Assembly: GCA_963696325.1 (NCBI GenBank)
Contig: CAVOJV010000039.1
Coordinates: forward strand, 1 to 64,000
Direction of reading: 5' to 3'
DNA: 64,000 nucleotides
Source: CAVOJV01 sp963696325
GTDB taxonomy: Bacteria > Pseudomonadota > Gammaproteobacteria > Competibacterales > Competibacteraceae
This document shows positions 8,918-19,000 of this stretch, one piece after another. Made by a program: the position numbers and the translations under genes. Positions within the stretch are counted from its first letter, which is position 1. The number at the start of each line of letters is the position of its first letter. The notes beneath the pieces are model-generated. The model did no database searches, was not told the DNA's origin, and saw nothing but the letters and a program-made list of their open reading frames with translations.

Positions 8918-11020
8918 CTAGCCACCGCCATCCCCCGCTATCCAGACTTCCGCACTGGCGGATTGTCCCGCATCATCCAACACCGTGATATGGGTAAAGC
9001 CTTCCCCGTCCGGCGTCCAGAAGGCCTGCCGCCGCGCCGGCGAAGCAGCGACGGGCAATCCGTTCACCAGCCAACGCAGGGGACGTTTACCGCCATTCGC
9101 CACCAGCGGCAAGCCAGCCAGGCGGCCGTCGCGGGTCGTCAGTGCCACGGTAGAACCGTGCACGGGAAAGCTGATGCTGAGGACCGGAGCGGCAGACGAC
9201 CACCGCGCGGACCGGTTGCGCAGGCGTTTGAGCGCGTCGGGCAGTTCATCCCGGCTGGCCAATAGGACGCCGTCGGGCAGGGGTACGGGCGGGCGCGGGT
9301 GCGGCTCCGGCAGCAGGTCGAAGACCCGGAACAACCAGGGTGCGGCGGTGTTGCGACCGTAGTGGCCGGGGCTGGGAGAACCATCGGGTCGCCCTACCCA
9401 GATGCCTACCGTATAAGCGCGGTCAAACCCCAGCGCCCAGGCATCGCGAAAACCATAGGACGTGCCCGTTTTGTGGGCGATGGGGCGGGGACGGCGGGCG
9501 TTGTCCAGAGCGACCACTGCCTCCGGTGGCGGAGCATTTTCCAGAATGCGGGTGAGATACCAGCTTGCCGCGTCGCTGAGCAGACGCTGTTCCCGGCCCA
9601 CGGGGTCGGCGGCGCTGAACTGCAACGGCGCGACCAGCCCGCCGTTGGCGATTCCCGCATACAGCGTAACCAGATCTTGCAGGGTGGTGCCCACGCCGCC
9701 CAGCACCAAGGGCAGACCAGGCCTGAGATAGGCATCGCGCGAGTACAGCGCGATGCCGGCCTCCCGCAGGCGTGCGGTCACCCGGCCCGGCCCCACCTGT
9801 TCGAGCACCATGACGGCGGGTATGTTCAGGGAGCGCTCCAGTGCTTCTCGCACACTGACCTGGCCCTGGTAATTATCATGGAAATTAGTGGGGCTGTAGG
9901 CGCCAAAGCGAGTGGGTACGTCGTCGATCAGCGTCTCGGGATGGATAATCAGATCATCGAAGCCCATCCCGTAGACCAGCGGCTTCAGGGTAGAGCCGGG
10001 GGAGCGCACGGCCCGTATCATGTCCACCTGTCCCGCCCGCGGAACCGCGAAGAAATCAGCCGAGCCCACGTAGGCAAGCACCCGGCGGCTGGTATTCTCT
10101 ACCACCAGGATGGCGAGGCTGCTCTGGGGATCCAGCGTATGCTGCTCCACGAGAGCCTCCAGATTCCGCTGCAGGGCGCCGTCGATAAAGGTACGGTGGG
10201 ATGCCTGGCCAGGTGCGGCGGTTCGCAGATAGCGGGACAGATGGGGGGCATGGAAAGGCATGGCGTGGCGAACGGCGGGCAGCGGCTCCCGGCGGGCCTC
10301 GGCGACCTGCTGGACGGACAGGACGCCGAGCTGACCCATGCGCTCCAACACCTTGTCACGGGCGGCGCGCGCCCGCTCGGGAAAGCGGTCCGGGCGCAAC
10401 CGCGAGGGAGCCTGGGGCAATACCACCAACAGGGCGGCCTCGGCCGGGGTCAGCCGGAGCGGTTCCTTGCCCAGATAGGTCAGCGAGGCCGCCCGCACAC
10501 CCTCTAGATTGCCCCCGTAAGGTGCCAGGGTCAGATACAAGGCAAGGATATCGTCCTTAGGGTGGCGCCACTCCAGTTGCAGAGCGCGCAGCATCTCCAC
10601 GAGTTTGCCGGCCAGCGTGCGGGGCCGGGGTGCCAGCAGACGGGCGGTCTGCATGGTCAGGGTGGAAGCCCCCGACACCACCCGTCCATGCCTCAACCAC
10701 TGGCCCAAGGCGCGTGCTAGAGCCAGGAGGTCCACGCCGGGATGCCGGTCGAACCGGCGGTCCTCGTAGGCCTTCAGCATCTCCCGATACAGCGGATCGA
10801 CACCAGTCGGACGCAGCGGCAGCCGCCACGCGCCGTCCGCCGTGGTGAAGCCCTGCAAGAGCCGTCCCTGGGCATCCAGCACCAACACGGAATGTTGTCG
10901 GGCGCGCTGCAAGTCCAGGGGAAACAGCCAGTCCAGAGCCATCGCCAGACCAGTCAACAGGACCAGCAGCAAGGCAGGATAGGCCAGCAGATAGCGGCGG
11001 GCGCTGGGAAAGCGATCCAT
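8918..11020 (-). CDS. pbpC: Penicillin-binding protein 1C
   Basis: Bifunctional peptidoglycan synthase. After one N-terminal membrane segment (YLLAYPALLLVLLTGLAMAL) comes a glycosyltransferase domain with the catalytic EDRRFDRHPGVD and GASTLTMQ motifs, then a transpeptidase domain with SPGSTLKP (SxxK), SLN, and HKTGTS (KTG), and a C-terminal PBP1C-specific beta domain. About 700 residues, family-typical. The frame is open to 11044; ATG 11020 (MDRFPSA) gives a cleaner N-terminus. In E. coli pbpC is adjacent to yfhM; here the yfhM homologue lies about 5 kb upstream, separated by three unrelated genes. Confidence 0.95.
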   Translation of the reverse strand: MDRFPSARRYLLAYPALLLVLLTGLAMALDWLFPLDLQRARQHSVLVLDAQGRLLQGFTTADGAWRLPLRPTGVDPLYREMLKAYEDRRFDRHPGVDLLALARALGQWLRHGRVVSGASTLTMQTARLLAPRPRTLAGKLVEMLRALQLEWRHPKDDILALYLTLAPYGGNLEGVRAASLTYLGKEPLRLTPAEAALLVVLPQAPSRLRPDRFPERARAARDKVLERMGQLGVLSVQQVAEARREPLPAVRHAMPFHAPHLSRYLRTAAPGQASHRTFIDGALQRNLEALVEQHTLDPQSSLAILVVENTSRRVLAYVGSADFFAVPRAGQVDMIRAVRSPGSTLKPLVYGMGFDDLIIHPETLIDDVPTRFGAYSPTNFHDNYQGQVSVREALERSLNIPAVMVLEQVGPGRVTARLREAGIALYSRDAYLRPGLPLVLGGVGTTLQDLVTLYAGIANGGLVAPLQFSAADPVGREQRLLSDAASWYLTRILENAPPPEAVVALDNARRPRPIAHKTGTSYGFRDAWALGFDRAYTVGIWVGRPDGSPSPGHYGRNTAAPWLFRVFDLLPEPHPRPPVPLPDGVLLASRDELPDALKRLRNRSARWSSAAPVLSISFPVHGSTVALTTRDGRLAGLPLVANGGKRPLRWLVNGLPVAASPARRQAFWTPDGEGFTHITVLDDAGQSASAEVWIAGDGGG

Positions 11021-11065
11021 GCGCTTTACGGAGTCGAGTGGCATAGCTTTGCGAAGAAGTGTGAA

Positions 11066-13045
11066 TTAGCCTAACAGCAAGCGTTCCTCGGCGCGAGCGA
11101 GTTGCTCCGGGGTACCGCCCAGCACCAATATATCCTCGATCTGGAGTATCAGGTCGGGGCTGGGGTCATCGCCGCGGATACCGCCGCGGCGCACGGCGAC
11201 GACCAGCGCTCCCTCCTGCTCCAACCCCAAATCTCCCAGCCGGCGCCCTACCGCGGCGGCACCGGTCACGAGATGAACATTGCGTAGACGCTCATGGTAC
11301 CTTTCCGCATCGCGGTCGCGCTCGGCTTCCGTCCGGCGAAAGAACACTCGCAGCAGTTGGTAGTGATCGCTGCGTACCGCCCGCATGCGTCGCAATACCC
11401 TGCCCAAGGGAACTTCCAACAGCAGTAACAGTTGAACTGCCATCATCAGGCTCGCTTCTAACGTTTCCGGTATCACTTCCGTGGCGCCAGCATCCAGGAG
11501 TCGCTCTAGGCTGGCATCGTCATGGGCACGCACCAGGATCGGCAGATCGCTGCGCCGGGAACGGGCATTATGCAGAATCTTGAAGGCGCTCGACTCATCG
11601 CTGAAGCTGATGACCAATGCCTTGGCCTGCTGCAACCCGGCGGCTTCCAGAATTTCGCGGTGAGTAGTATCACCATAAAACACGGGTTCACCGGCTTCCC
11701 ATGCTTCCCTGATGCGGGCGGGCTCCAGATCCAGGGCAACGTATTCAAAACCCTCCTCGCTCAGAAACCGCGCCATGTTCTGGCCGACCCGGCCGAAGCC
11801 GCAGAGGATCACATGCCCCTGGAGCGCCAGCGTTGCGGCGGCGATCTGCTGTTCCAGCGGTAGCGGCTTGCGCAAGGAAACCTGGGCGAACAGCGCCTTG
11901 ATGAGAGGACCGTTGTGCCGGATCAGCAGTGGCGATAGCAGCATCGAGCTGATGACTGCGGCCAGGATAGGCTGGCTATGCCCAAGGTTCAGCAAGCCGG
12001 TGCTTAACGCCAGGGTGAGCAGGGCGAGGCCGAACTCACCACCCTGAGCGAGTACGGCACCGGTGCGCCAGGCGACTTCATTGTCATAGCCGGCGAGCCG
12101 GGTGAGCAACCCGATCAGGAGTCCCTTGCCAAGCATCAACCCCAGTACCAGCAGCAGAACCCACGGCCACCGTGGTAGCAACATAGGCAGATTCAACTGC
12201 ATACCCACCGTAATGAAAAACAAGCCCAGCAGCACATCGCGGAATGGGCGGATATCGGCCTCGATCTGATGGCGGTACTCGGTTTCGCTCAGCATCATGC
12301 CCGCCACAAAAGCGCCCAGCGCCAGGGATAATCCCAGTAGGCTGGTGATCCAGGCGGCGGTTAAGGCAATCAGTAGCACGGTCAAGGTGAAGAGCTCCGG
12401 GGAACGCGCGGCACCCACCTCGTGAAACAGGGGGCGCAACACCCAGCGGCCCAGCGCCAGCATGAGCGCCAGGGCAGCGATCCCCTTCAAGAGCGCGTAC
12501 AGCAGCGGCACGCCGATGGTCACGGCATCACCCGCCGCCAGAAGGGGTATCATCACCAGAAAGGGCACCGCGGCTAGATCCTGGAACAGCAGGATACCCA
12601 CGGCCAGACGGCCATGCGAGGCGTGCAGCTCCAGTTGCTCGGTAAGCTGCCTGACAACGATGGCGGTCGATGACATAGCCAAAGCGCCGCCCACGATCAA
12701 GGCCGCCTGCCAAGGGATACCCAGGAACCAGGCGATCGAGGCTCCGGATACCGCCCCCCCCAATATCTGTAAACTGCCGAGGCCCAGCAGGGTTCTCTTC
12801 ATGGCCAGGAACTGAGGTATGGAGAAATCCAGGCCAATGGTGAATAGCAGAAACACCACGCCGATCTCCCCCAGAAAACCGATGATCTCAGCGTTACCGA
12901 GCCAGCCCAGGGCATAGGGACCCGTGCCCATGCCCACGAAGAGATAACCCAGGATAGGCGGCAGATGCAAGCGCCGGAACATTGCAACAACGCCGACCGA
13001 AACGGCAAGCAGCGTCAGGATGTCGGGTAATACGCTAGGTTCCAT
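11066..13045 (-). CDS. Monovalent cation:proton antiporter-2 (CPA2/KefB type) with RCK domain
   Basis: 659 residues. The first ~390 form a CPA2 antiporter or channel domain of about 12 membrane segments, with GMGTGPYALGW and the conserved QDLAAVP segment. A cytosolic RCK_N Rossmann domain begins at GHVILCGFGRVGQNMA, and a TrkA_C domain ends the protein (EEGALVVAVRRGG...DILVLGG). It probably moves K+ (or Na+) against H+ under nucleotide or redox control. KefB/KefC are regulated by glutathione; whether that applies here cannot be read from the sequence. Only 22 bases separate its stop from the pbpC open frame. Confidence 0.9.
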   Translation of the reverse strand: MEPSVLPDILTLLAVSVGVVAMFRRLHLPPILGYLFVGMGTGPYALGWLGNAEIIGFLGEIGVVFLLFTIGLDFSIPQFLAMKRTLLGLGSLQILGGAVSGASIAWFLGIPWQAALIVGGALAMSSTAIVVRQLTEQLELHASHGRLAVGILLFQDLAAVPFLVMIPLLAAGDAVTIGVPLLYALLKGIAALALMLALGRWVLRPLFHEVGAARSPELFTLTVLLIALTAAWITSLLGLSLALGAFVAGMMLSETEYRHQIEADIRPFRDVLLGLFFITVGMQLNLPMLLPRWPWVLLLVLGLMLGKGLLIGLLTRLAGYDNEVAWRTGAVLAQGGEFGLALLTLALSTGLLNLGHSQPILAAVISSMLLSPLLIRHNGPLIKALFAQVSLRKPLPLEQQIAAATLALQGHVILCGFGRVGQNMARFLSEEGFEYVALDLEPARIREAWEAGEPVFYGDTTHREILEAAGLQQAKALVISFSDESSAFKILHNARSRRSDLPILVRAHDDASLERLLDAGATEVIPETLEASLMMAVQLLLLLEVPLGRVLRRMRAVRSDHYQLLRVFFRRTEAERDRDAERYHERLRNVHLVTGAAAVGRRLGDLGLEQEGALVVAVRRGGIRGDDPSPDLILQIEDILVLGGTPEQLARAEERLLLG

Positions 13046-13081
13046 CGCCGTGCGTTGTTTGCCGGTGCGGTTTCAAAGCCG

Positions 13082-14056
13082 CTATAACCACCCCGCCTTC
13101 TGCAACCGCAGGTATAGCAGGAAGCAAACGATGCTCACAATAACGATTACCAATTCATAACCATAGTGCCAGTGGAGTTCCGGTATGGACTCGAAGTTCA
13201 TGCCATAGATGCTGAAGACCATGGTGGGCAGGGCCAGAATAGCGCCCCAGCCGGCCAGCTTCTTGGTGACCTCGTTCTGACCAACGGCGACCAGGGAGAG
13301 ATTCACCTGCAACGCAGTGCTGAGCATCTCCCGCTGGTTCTCGATGGCCTCATTGATTCTCAGGACATGGTCGAAGACATCCCGGAAATAGGGGCGTATA
13401 TCTTCGGGGATTTGGGCCAGCTGCAAATGCGTGAGCTGGTTGCAGATCTCCGCCAGGGGCGCCACCGCCCGGCGCAGACGCACCAAGTCCCGCTTCAACT
13501 CGTAGATGCGCTCGGTGGCCGCCCGATCGAGGTTGCCCTTAAAGATACTCTCCTCGACTCCCTCCAGCACCTCCTCAAAGCCATCAACGATGGGGAAGTA
13601 ATTGTCTACCACGAAGTCCAGAATGGCGTAGAGGACAAAACCCGACCCTTTGCGCAACAGGTGCGGGGTGCCCTCGCAGCGGGCTCGCACGGGTGTATAG
13701 GGGAGCGAGGCCCCGTGCCTTATCGTCACTACGTAATGGGCGCCGATGAAGACGTGAGTCTCGCCAAAATCGATCTTGCCGTCCTGCAATTGAGCGGTGC
13801 GCAGTACGACGAACAGAGAGTCGCCATAAACCTCCAGCTTGGGGCGCTGGTGGGCGGAATGGGCATCTTCCACCGCCAGGTCATGCAAATCGAACTGTTT
13901 TTGGACCTGCTTCATCAGGTCCTCATCGGGTTCGTATAAACCCAGCCAGACGAAAGCGCCCTCCTCCCTCAGGATGTCACCGATTTCCTCGATGGCGAGA
14001 TCGCTGACAAGCCGCCGTCCCTTGGCGTAGGCGATGCAGTTTAGGATCATGCCCAT
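13082..14056 (-). CDS. corA: CorA family magnesium/cobalt transporter
   Basis: An inner-membrane Mg2+ channel. A long cytosolic N-terminal domain is followed by two C-terminal membrane segments, the first ending in the diagnostic YGMN selectivity motif, with the short periplasmic loop after it (ESIPELHWHYG). About 324 residues. The start ATG 14056 has an AGGGGT Shine-Dalgarno seven bases upstream; the open frame extends further upstream to 14098 but without support. Its divergent neighbour is a GGDEF gene. A second Mg2+ transporter of another family, MgtE, is encoded at 59.1 kb. Confidence 0.93.
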   Translation of the reverse strand: MGMILNCIAYAKGRRLVSDLAIEEIGDILREEGAFVWLGLYEPDEDLMKQVQKQFDLHDLAVEDAHSAHQRPKLEVYGDSLFVVLRTAQLQDGKIDFGETHVFIGAHYVVTIRHGASLPYTPVRARCEGTPHLLRKGSGFVLYAILDFVVDNYFPIVDGFEEVLEGVEESIFKGNLDRAATERIYELKRDLVRLRRAVAPLAEICNQLTHLQLAQIPEDIRPYFRDVFDHVLRINEAIENQREMLSTALQVNLSLVAVGQNEVTKKLAGWGAILALPTMVFSIYGMNFESIPELHWHYGYELVIVIVSIVCFLLYLRLQKAGWL

Positions 14057-14398
14057 GATATACCCCTGAAACAACCTGTTACGCGGCAGCAGCGCCAATT
14101 GATTTTTAGAGAAATTATTAGGCTACCGTCAATGGCTACCCGTTGTCGCGGGGGCCGATACTCAATATAAACGGCACGACGTGCTTTGCCCAGTTATCCG
14201 CATCCGGATAGCCGTTGGCGCTGGGGCCAAAGCAGCTTTGCTGCATGGCCGGGTTGATAATCCATTTCCATATGGATCTAACAGGTCACGCGAGCTGACG
14301 GCACGGCAACCAGGATAGGCGTGTATCCACCCAATTAGGTAGATTAAAGACCGCGGTGTACACTTTGCTGAAAGATAACCGCGTCTCTCCTATTGTCC
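14057..14398. other. Divergent intergenic region corA / GGDEF gene
   Basis: No gene is seen. The stretch must hold promoters for corA (leftward) and the GGDEF gene (rightward). A short hairpin GCAGC-TTT-GCTGC occurs near 14230. No riboswitch (for example an M-box for Mg2+) was recognised. Confidence 0.35.
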
Positions 14399-15958
14399 AT
14401 GGAACGTATTAGCCCGCACCAAGATACCAACGGACAAGTGCACGCCGAACAGGTGGCGCTGCTGTATAACCATGCTCCTCTGGCCTATACGATTAGTATC
14501 GTCAACGGCTTGATTCTGATCTTCATACAGCGGGCGTATATCCCGCTAGCGACGCTGCTGATTTGGTTTGCTTGCTTGGCGCTGGTCACGTTAGGCAGGG
14601 CCATGCTGGCTTACTGTTATAGCCGCGCCAAGCCTTCCGCCGAGCAAGCGTCCCGCTGGAGATGGCGGTACTTGGTCGGCGTTGGGCTGTCCGGAATAAT
14701 CTGGGGTTCCACTGCGCTTGTGCTATGCCCCTCCGACGACATTGGTCACCAGATATTCGTCGCCTTTGTGCTGGCCGGCATGACGGCCGCGGGTTTGTCG
14801 GTATTGGCATCCAGGCTGGAAGCCGTCGTGATTTTCATGCTGCCGACCCTTTTACCCCTTAGCGTGCAATTTTTCTTACAGGACGGTGAACTGCATACGA
14901 CGATGGGCATGATGACCATGCTGTTTTTAGGGGGAATGTGCATCGCGGGCCATAATATGTACCGCTCAATTCTGAATTCTCTGAGCGCGCGCTTCGATAA
15001 CCAGGCCTTAGTGGCGGAGGTAGCCCACCGCCGCCAAGTGGAAGAAACCCTGTTCCAGGAAAAGACGCGTTTGCAGATCACCTTGGCTTCCATCGGAGAA
15101 GGCGTCGTCATTACCGACGCCAGGGCCGTCATCAGATACCTTAATCCGGTAGCCGAACAGCTTATCGGCTGGTCCGGCGATGAAGCCCGGCGGCGGCCTA
15201 TTGGCGAAGTCTTTCAGAGCCTCGATGAAGAAGACCGGCAACCGACGGCGACGGCGGTGGAACTCTGCTTGAAAAGCGCTCGCCGCGCGGAACAGCACAC
15301 GGTATTGCGAACCCGCGATGGTCGGCAATACGCGGTTGACGAACTCGCCACTCCCCTGATGAACAGCAGCGGCAGGTTAATAGGCGCCGTTGCGGTATTT
15401 CGCGACGTCACCGAAGCCCGGAGAGCCACTTCCCAGCTTGCTCTTCAGGCCAATTATGATGCGCTGACCCGACTGCCAAACCGCCACCTGCTGCGCGACC
15501 GTCTTTCCCACGCCATCGCCCGCGCCCAACGCAGCAATCAGGCACTAGGGGTCTTTTTCGTCGATCTCGACCACTTCAAAAAAATCAATGACAGCCTGGG
15601 CCACGCCGCCGGTGATGTGCTCTTGCAAGCCTTCGCGGTCCGCTTGCAGGCCTGCGTGCGGCACGGAGACACCGTCGCCCGTTTAGGAGGCGATGAATTT
15701 ATCATCCTGCTGGAAGACGTGGCCCACGAGGAACGGGGGGCAGTGGTCGCCCGCAAGGTGATCGAGGCCCTCAAGGCTTCCTTCCTGATCGAGGGCCACG
15801 AGTTTTTCGTCACCTGTAGCATCGGCATCAGCCTGTATCCCAGGGATGGTCAGGACGAACAAACCCTCCTCAAGAACGCCGACGCCGCCATGTACCGGGC
15901 CAAGCAACAGGGCCGCAACAACTTTCAGTTCTATGCGACCCGCCAAGACAATGGCTGA
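14399..15958 (+). CDS. Membrane-bound diguanylate cyclase with PAS domain
   Basis: 519 residues in three parts: an N-terminal sensor of about five or six membrane helices (residues ~30-195), a PAS domain (around TLASIGEGVVITDARAVIRY), and a C-terminal GGDEF domain with an intact active site RLGGDEF and GNRHLL-type start (YDALTRLPNRHLLRDRL). It should make cyclic di-GMP, linking a membrane or redox signal to surface behaviour. No EAL domain follows. An RxxD inhibitory site (RHGD) lies just before the GGDEF motif. ATG 14399 is chosen over the in-frame TTG 14393. Confidence 0.92.
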   Translation: MERISPHQDTNGQVHAEQVALLYNHAPLAYTISIVNGLILIFIQRAYIPLATLLIWFACLALVTLGRAMLAYCYSRAKPSAEQASRWRWRYLVGVGLSGIIWGSTALVLCPSDDIGHQIFVAFVLAGMTAAGLSVLASRLEAVVIFMLPTLLPLSVQFFLQDGELHTTMGMMTMLFLGGMCIAGHNMYRSILNSLSARFDNQALVAEVAHRRQVEETLFQEKTRLQITLASIGEGVVITDARAVIRYLNPVAEQLIGWSGDEARRRPIGEVFQSLDEEDRQPTATAVELCLKSARRAEQHTVLRTRDGRQYAVDELATPLMNSSGRLIGAVAVFRDVTEARRATSQLALQANYDALTRLPNRHLLRDRLSHAIARAQRSNQALGVFFVDLDHFKKINDSLGHAAGDVLLQAFAVRLQACVRHGDTVARLGGDEFIILLEDVAHEERGAVVARKVIEALKASFLIEGHEFFVTCSIGISLYPRDGQDEQTLLKNADAAMYRAKQQGRNNFQFYATRQDNG

Positions 15959-16036
15959 CCTGCGACAGACAGACCGCACCTTGCTAACAGCAACCGAAGG
16001 CGGATATGTGGCAAAGCCACCGTTGGGAGACTGGTC

Positions 16037-19000
16037 TCACTCGATCTTCAGCCTCCCCATCGCTCCCCGCGCCACATACCAGGGTTTATACATATCTTCC
16101 ACAAACACCGCCGGCAGCCGGTATTCACCCGGCGTCACCGCCCGCACCAGATAGGCCACCGCGAACTGCCGCTGACCCTCGTCCAGATTCAGGGCGGCCA
16201 CGAAGCGGTCATCGCGTAACTCGGTATGCAGGGTTTCGCTGAGCCTGGGCAGCCACTGAAGTTCGCCAGTGGAGTCGCTGTGGGCCAGGCGGGCATTCTC
16301 GATTTCCAGACCCGCCGGCAACAGGTCCACGATCAGCGCCTGATGGTTCTCCCGGGTTCGGGCCTCGCCGGTGATCAATGCCACCAGGAGATCGTTTTGT
16401 TTCATCTGGGCCGGATTCACTTCCTGACCAGCCTGGGTGTAGAAACGGCGGGCGATGGCAAAGTCCTGCTGCACCGGGGGCTGTTCCTGGGCCGGCACGC
16501 CGCTCGCATCCACTACATACCAGACCGGGTTATTGCCTTGATTAGCGACTTTCAGCCCGCGCTCCAGTTGCGCCGCCGTCGGTTTCAGGTAGAACGGATT
16601 GGCACTGGTAGGAACACCGTCCACGCTCAGGCGCAGTTCGCCTGGATTGCGGAGCAGCGTATAAGCAGCCAGCAACAGCCAGGCTTGCTCCTGAGTGCTG
16701 GTATATGAACGCTGGTTCAGGTCGGCGGCCAGTTCCTCGGCCAGTTGCGGAACTCGTTCCGGCATGACCCCGGCCTCGGTCAGCAGTGCCAGCAAGGCCG
16801 CCCGATCGCGCAGGGGCGTGCCGTAATCGTGCCATTCCCAGCGGTACTCCGCTTTCATTGCCAGGGCCGCCGCGAAAGCCTCGCGGGCGCGGTTCATCTC
16901 ACCATAGCGGGCCAGCGCGGCGCCCAACTGTGCCTTACTCAGCGTCGTCGGCAGCTTGTTGAGATAATTGTCGTGCAGGTAGCGCAAATCGCCGATCGCG
17001 GCCTGCTCCGTACGCGCCAGCACGTACAGAGCGTAGGCGCGTGCCGCGAGTTTATCAGCATCTAACTCGGTATCGCTCAGTTTGCCCTTGAGCCAGCCCA
17101 GCCCACGACGATAGGACGACTCGGGCACCAGATAGCCCTCCTGCTTGGCCCGGCTGAGGAAATCCAGCGCATACGCAGATAGCCAGGGTTCGACCGGGTT
17201 TTCCGGATTCCACAAGCCGAAACCGCCCTCGTAGCGCTGCATGGTGAGGACCCGTTGCACGGCTTGCTGGACCCGTTCGCGCAAACCGGTTGCCGCGCCG
17301 CTCCCAGCCGTCCAAGCCGTGGCGACCGCCTGGAAATACAAGAGCGGCAACGCCCGGCTGGTGGTTTGTTCGAGGCAGCCATAAGGATAGCGGTCCAGTT
17401 GGGCCAGCAGGCCAGGTACATTCAGGTTGGGCCGGGTGGAAAAGCTCAGTCTGACCTCGCCGGTAGTTGGCAGGTAGTTCTTGAGAAGATCACGGTTTAC
17501 ACCCACCGCTTGCCCGGACGGAAGGCGCAGCGCCTGGCGTTCGCTGGCGATCGCCTGGGCCGGGCGCACCGAAATCTCCCACTCGTGCGCCAAACTGAAC
17601 CCGTTGGGACCCGCCACCTGCAACTGGATGCGGCCAATGCCTGGATCGAGGCCGCGCAGGGTGAAGTTCCTGTGCTCCGTATTCCGGTCAGCGGAGTCCG
17701 TCACCGGGAAGCTGAACTCCGTGGTGGCGTCCAGCGCCACGGCGCCCTCCGCAGTCAGTCGCACCTGGTAGTCGCCTTTGGGCGCGCTCAGATTTTGCAG
17801 GTGCAGACTAAACCGGCTCACATCGCCAGGGGCCAGGAAGCGAGGCAGATAGACCTGCGCCACCAGCGGATCGCGCACCAGCAATGGTGCCTCCGCCCGC
17901 CCCAAGCGACTGGGGTCCCAGGCGATAGCCATGAGCCGCAACTGGCCGTTGAAATCCGGCAGCTCCAGGGGAATGCGGGCCTGACCCTGAGGGTCCAGGG
18001 GCGCCGGCCCGGAGAACAGGGCCACGGTTTTCACCGTGCGCACGGTGGAGCCGTCCAGTTGCCGACCCTCCGCATCGCCACCTACTCGCAACTGTCCCGG
18101 CTGTCCGCCGGCCTGGATGAGCTTGCCGTAGAGGTCCAGGAGATCCACGCCAAGGCGGCGCTTGCCAAGAAAATACTGGAGCGGGTCGGGAGTGAGAAAA
18201 TCGGTCAATTGCAGGATGCCCTCGTCCACGGCGGCCACTGTGAGGTAGGCTGGTTTGCCCGGCTCCGCGCCGCTCACCGTGACCGGCAGTTCGAAGCGTT
18301 GGCGGGGCCGCAGTTCCGGCGGCGCATCCAGGCGGATGGCCAGAGTGCGCGGCTGCGGGTCCAGGCCCAGCCAAGTGACGCCGATGGCCCGTCCGGGACT
18401 GTGCTGGGAACCGCTATTGGCGGGGCGGAAAGCGGTGGCGGTGAGATACACGCCGGGACCCCAGTTCTCCGCCACCGGCAGGGTCACAGTGGCGCCCTCC
18501 GCGGGCAGGCTGAACGAGCGGGTGGTCCACAGCCGGTCGCTGGCCACGGTCAGCAGCAACTCGCCGGCAAACGGCGCCTTGACCTGAACCTGAGCGGTTT
18601 CACCAGCCTGGTAGCGGGGCTTATCGAGGGTGATCCGCAACTGGTCCGGGGTATCGCCTTCGCTGGGGTTAACGAACCAGCCCACCCGGAAGCGCACGCT
18701 GGAGGCTGTACCGGTGGCCGGATCGTACACTTCCAGCCGGTAGTTGCCCCAGTCCAGCCCCCGTTGGGCCAGGGTAGCGGGTTGCTCGGCGGTTAGCGTC
18801 AGGGTTTTGCTCTCCACGGGTTCGCTGTCGCGAATGACCAGCTTGTAGTCCCAACGGCTCTCCCGGTAGTACCAGTAATAGTCATAGCTTTCCCGGAACA
18901 ATTCAGCGCGCAGCCCGCTCACTGCCTGCAACTTGCCGGCGGGGTCCACGGCGACGACGGCGAAGGCAGCCTCCTGATTGATCTGCACGCCGCCGTCGCC

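Noticed and set aside
9299..10507. A 402-codon plus-strand frame opposite pbpC
   Set aside because: Antisense shadow; the pbpC frame holds all catalytic motifs. The same applies to long frames opposite the macroglobulin, metH, nrdJa and asnS.
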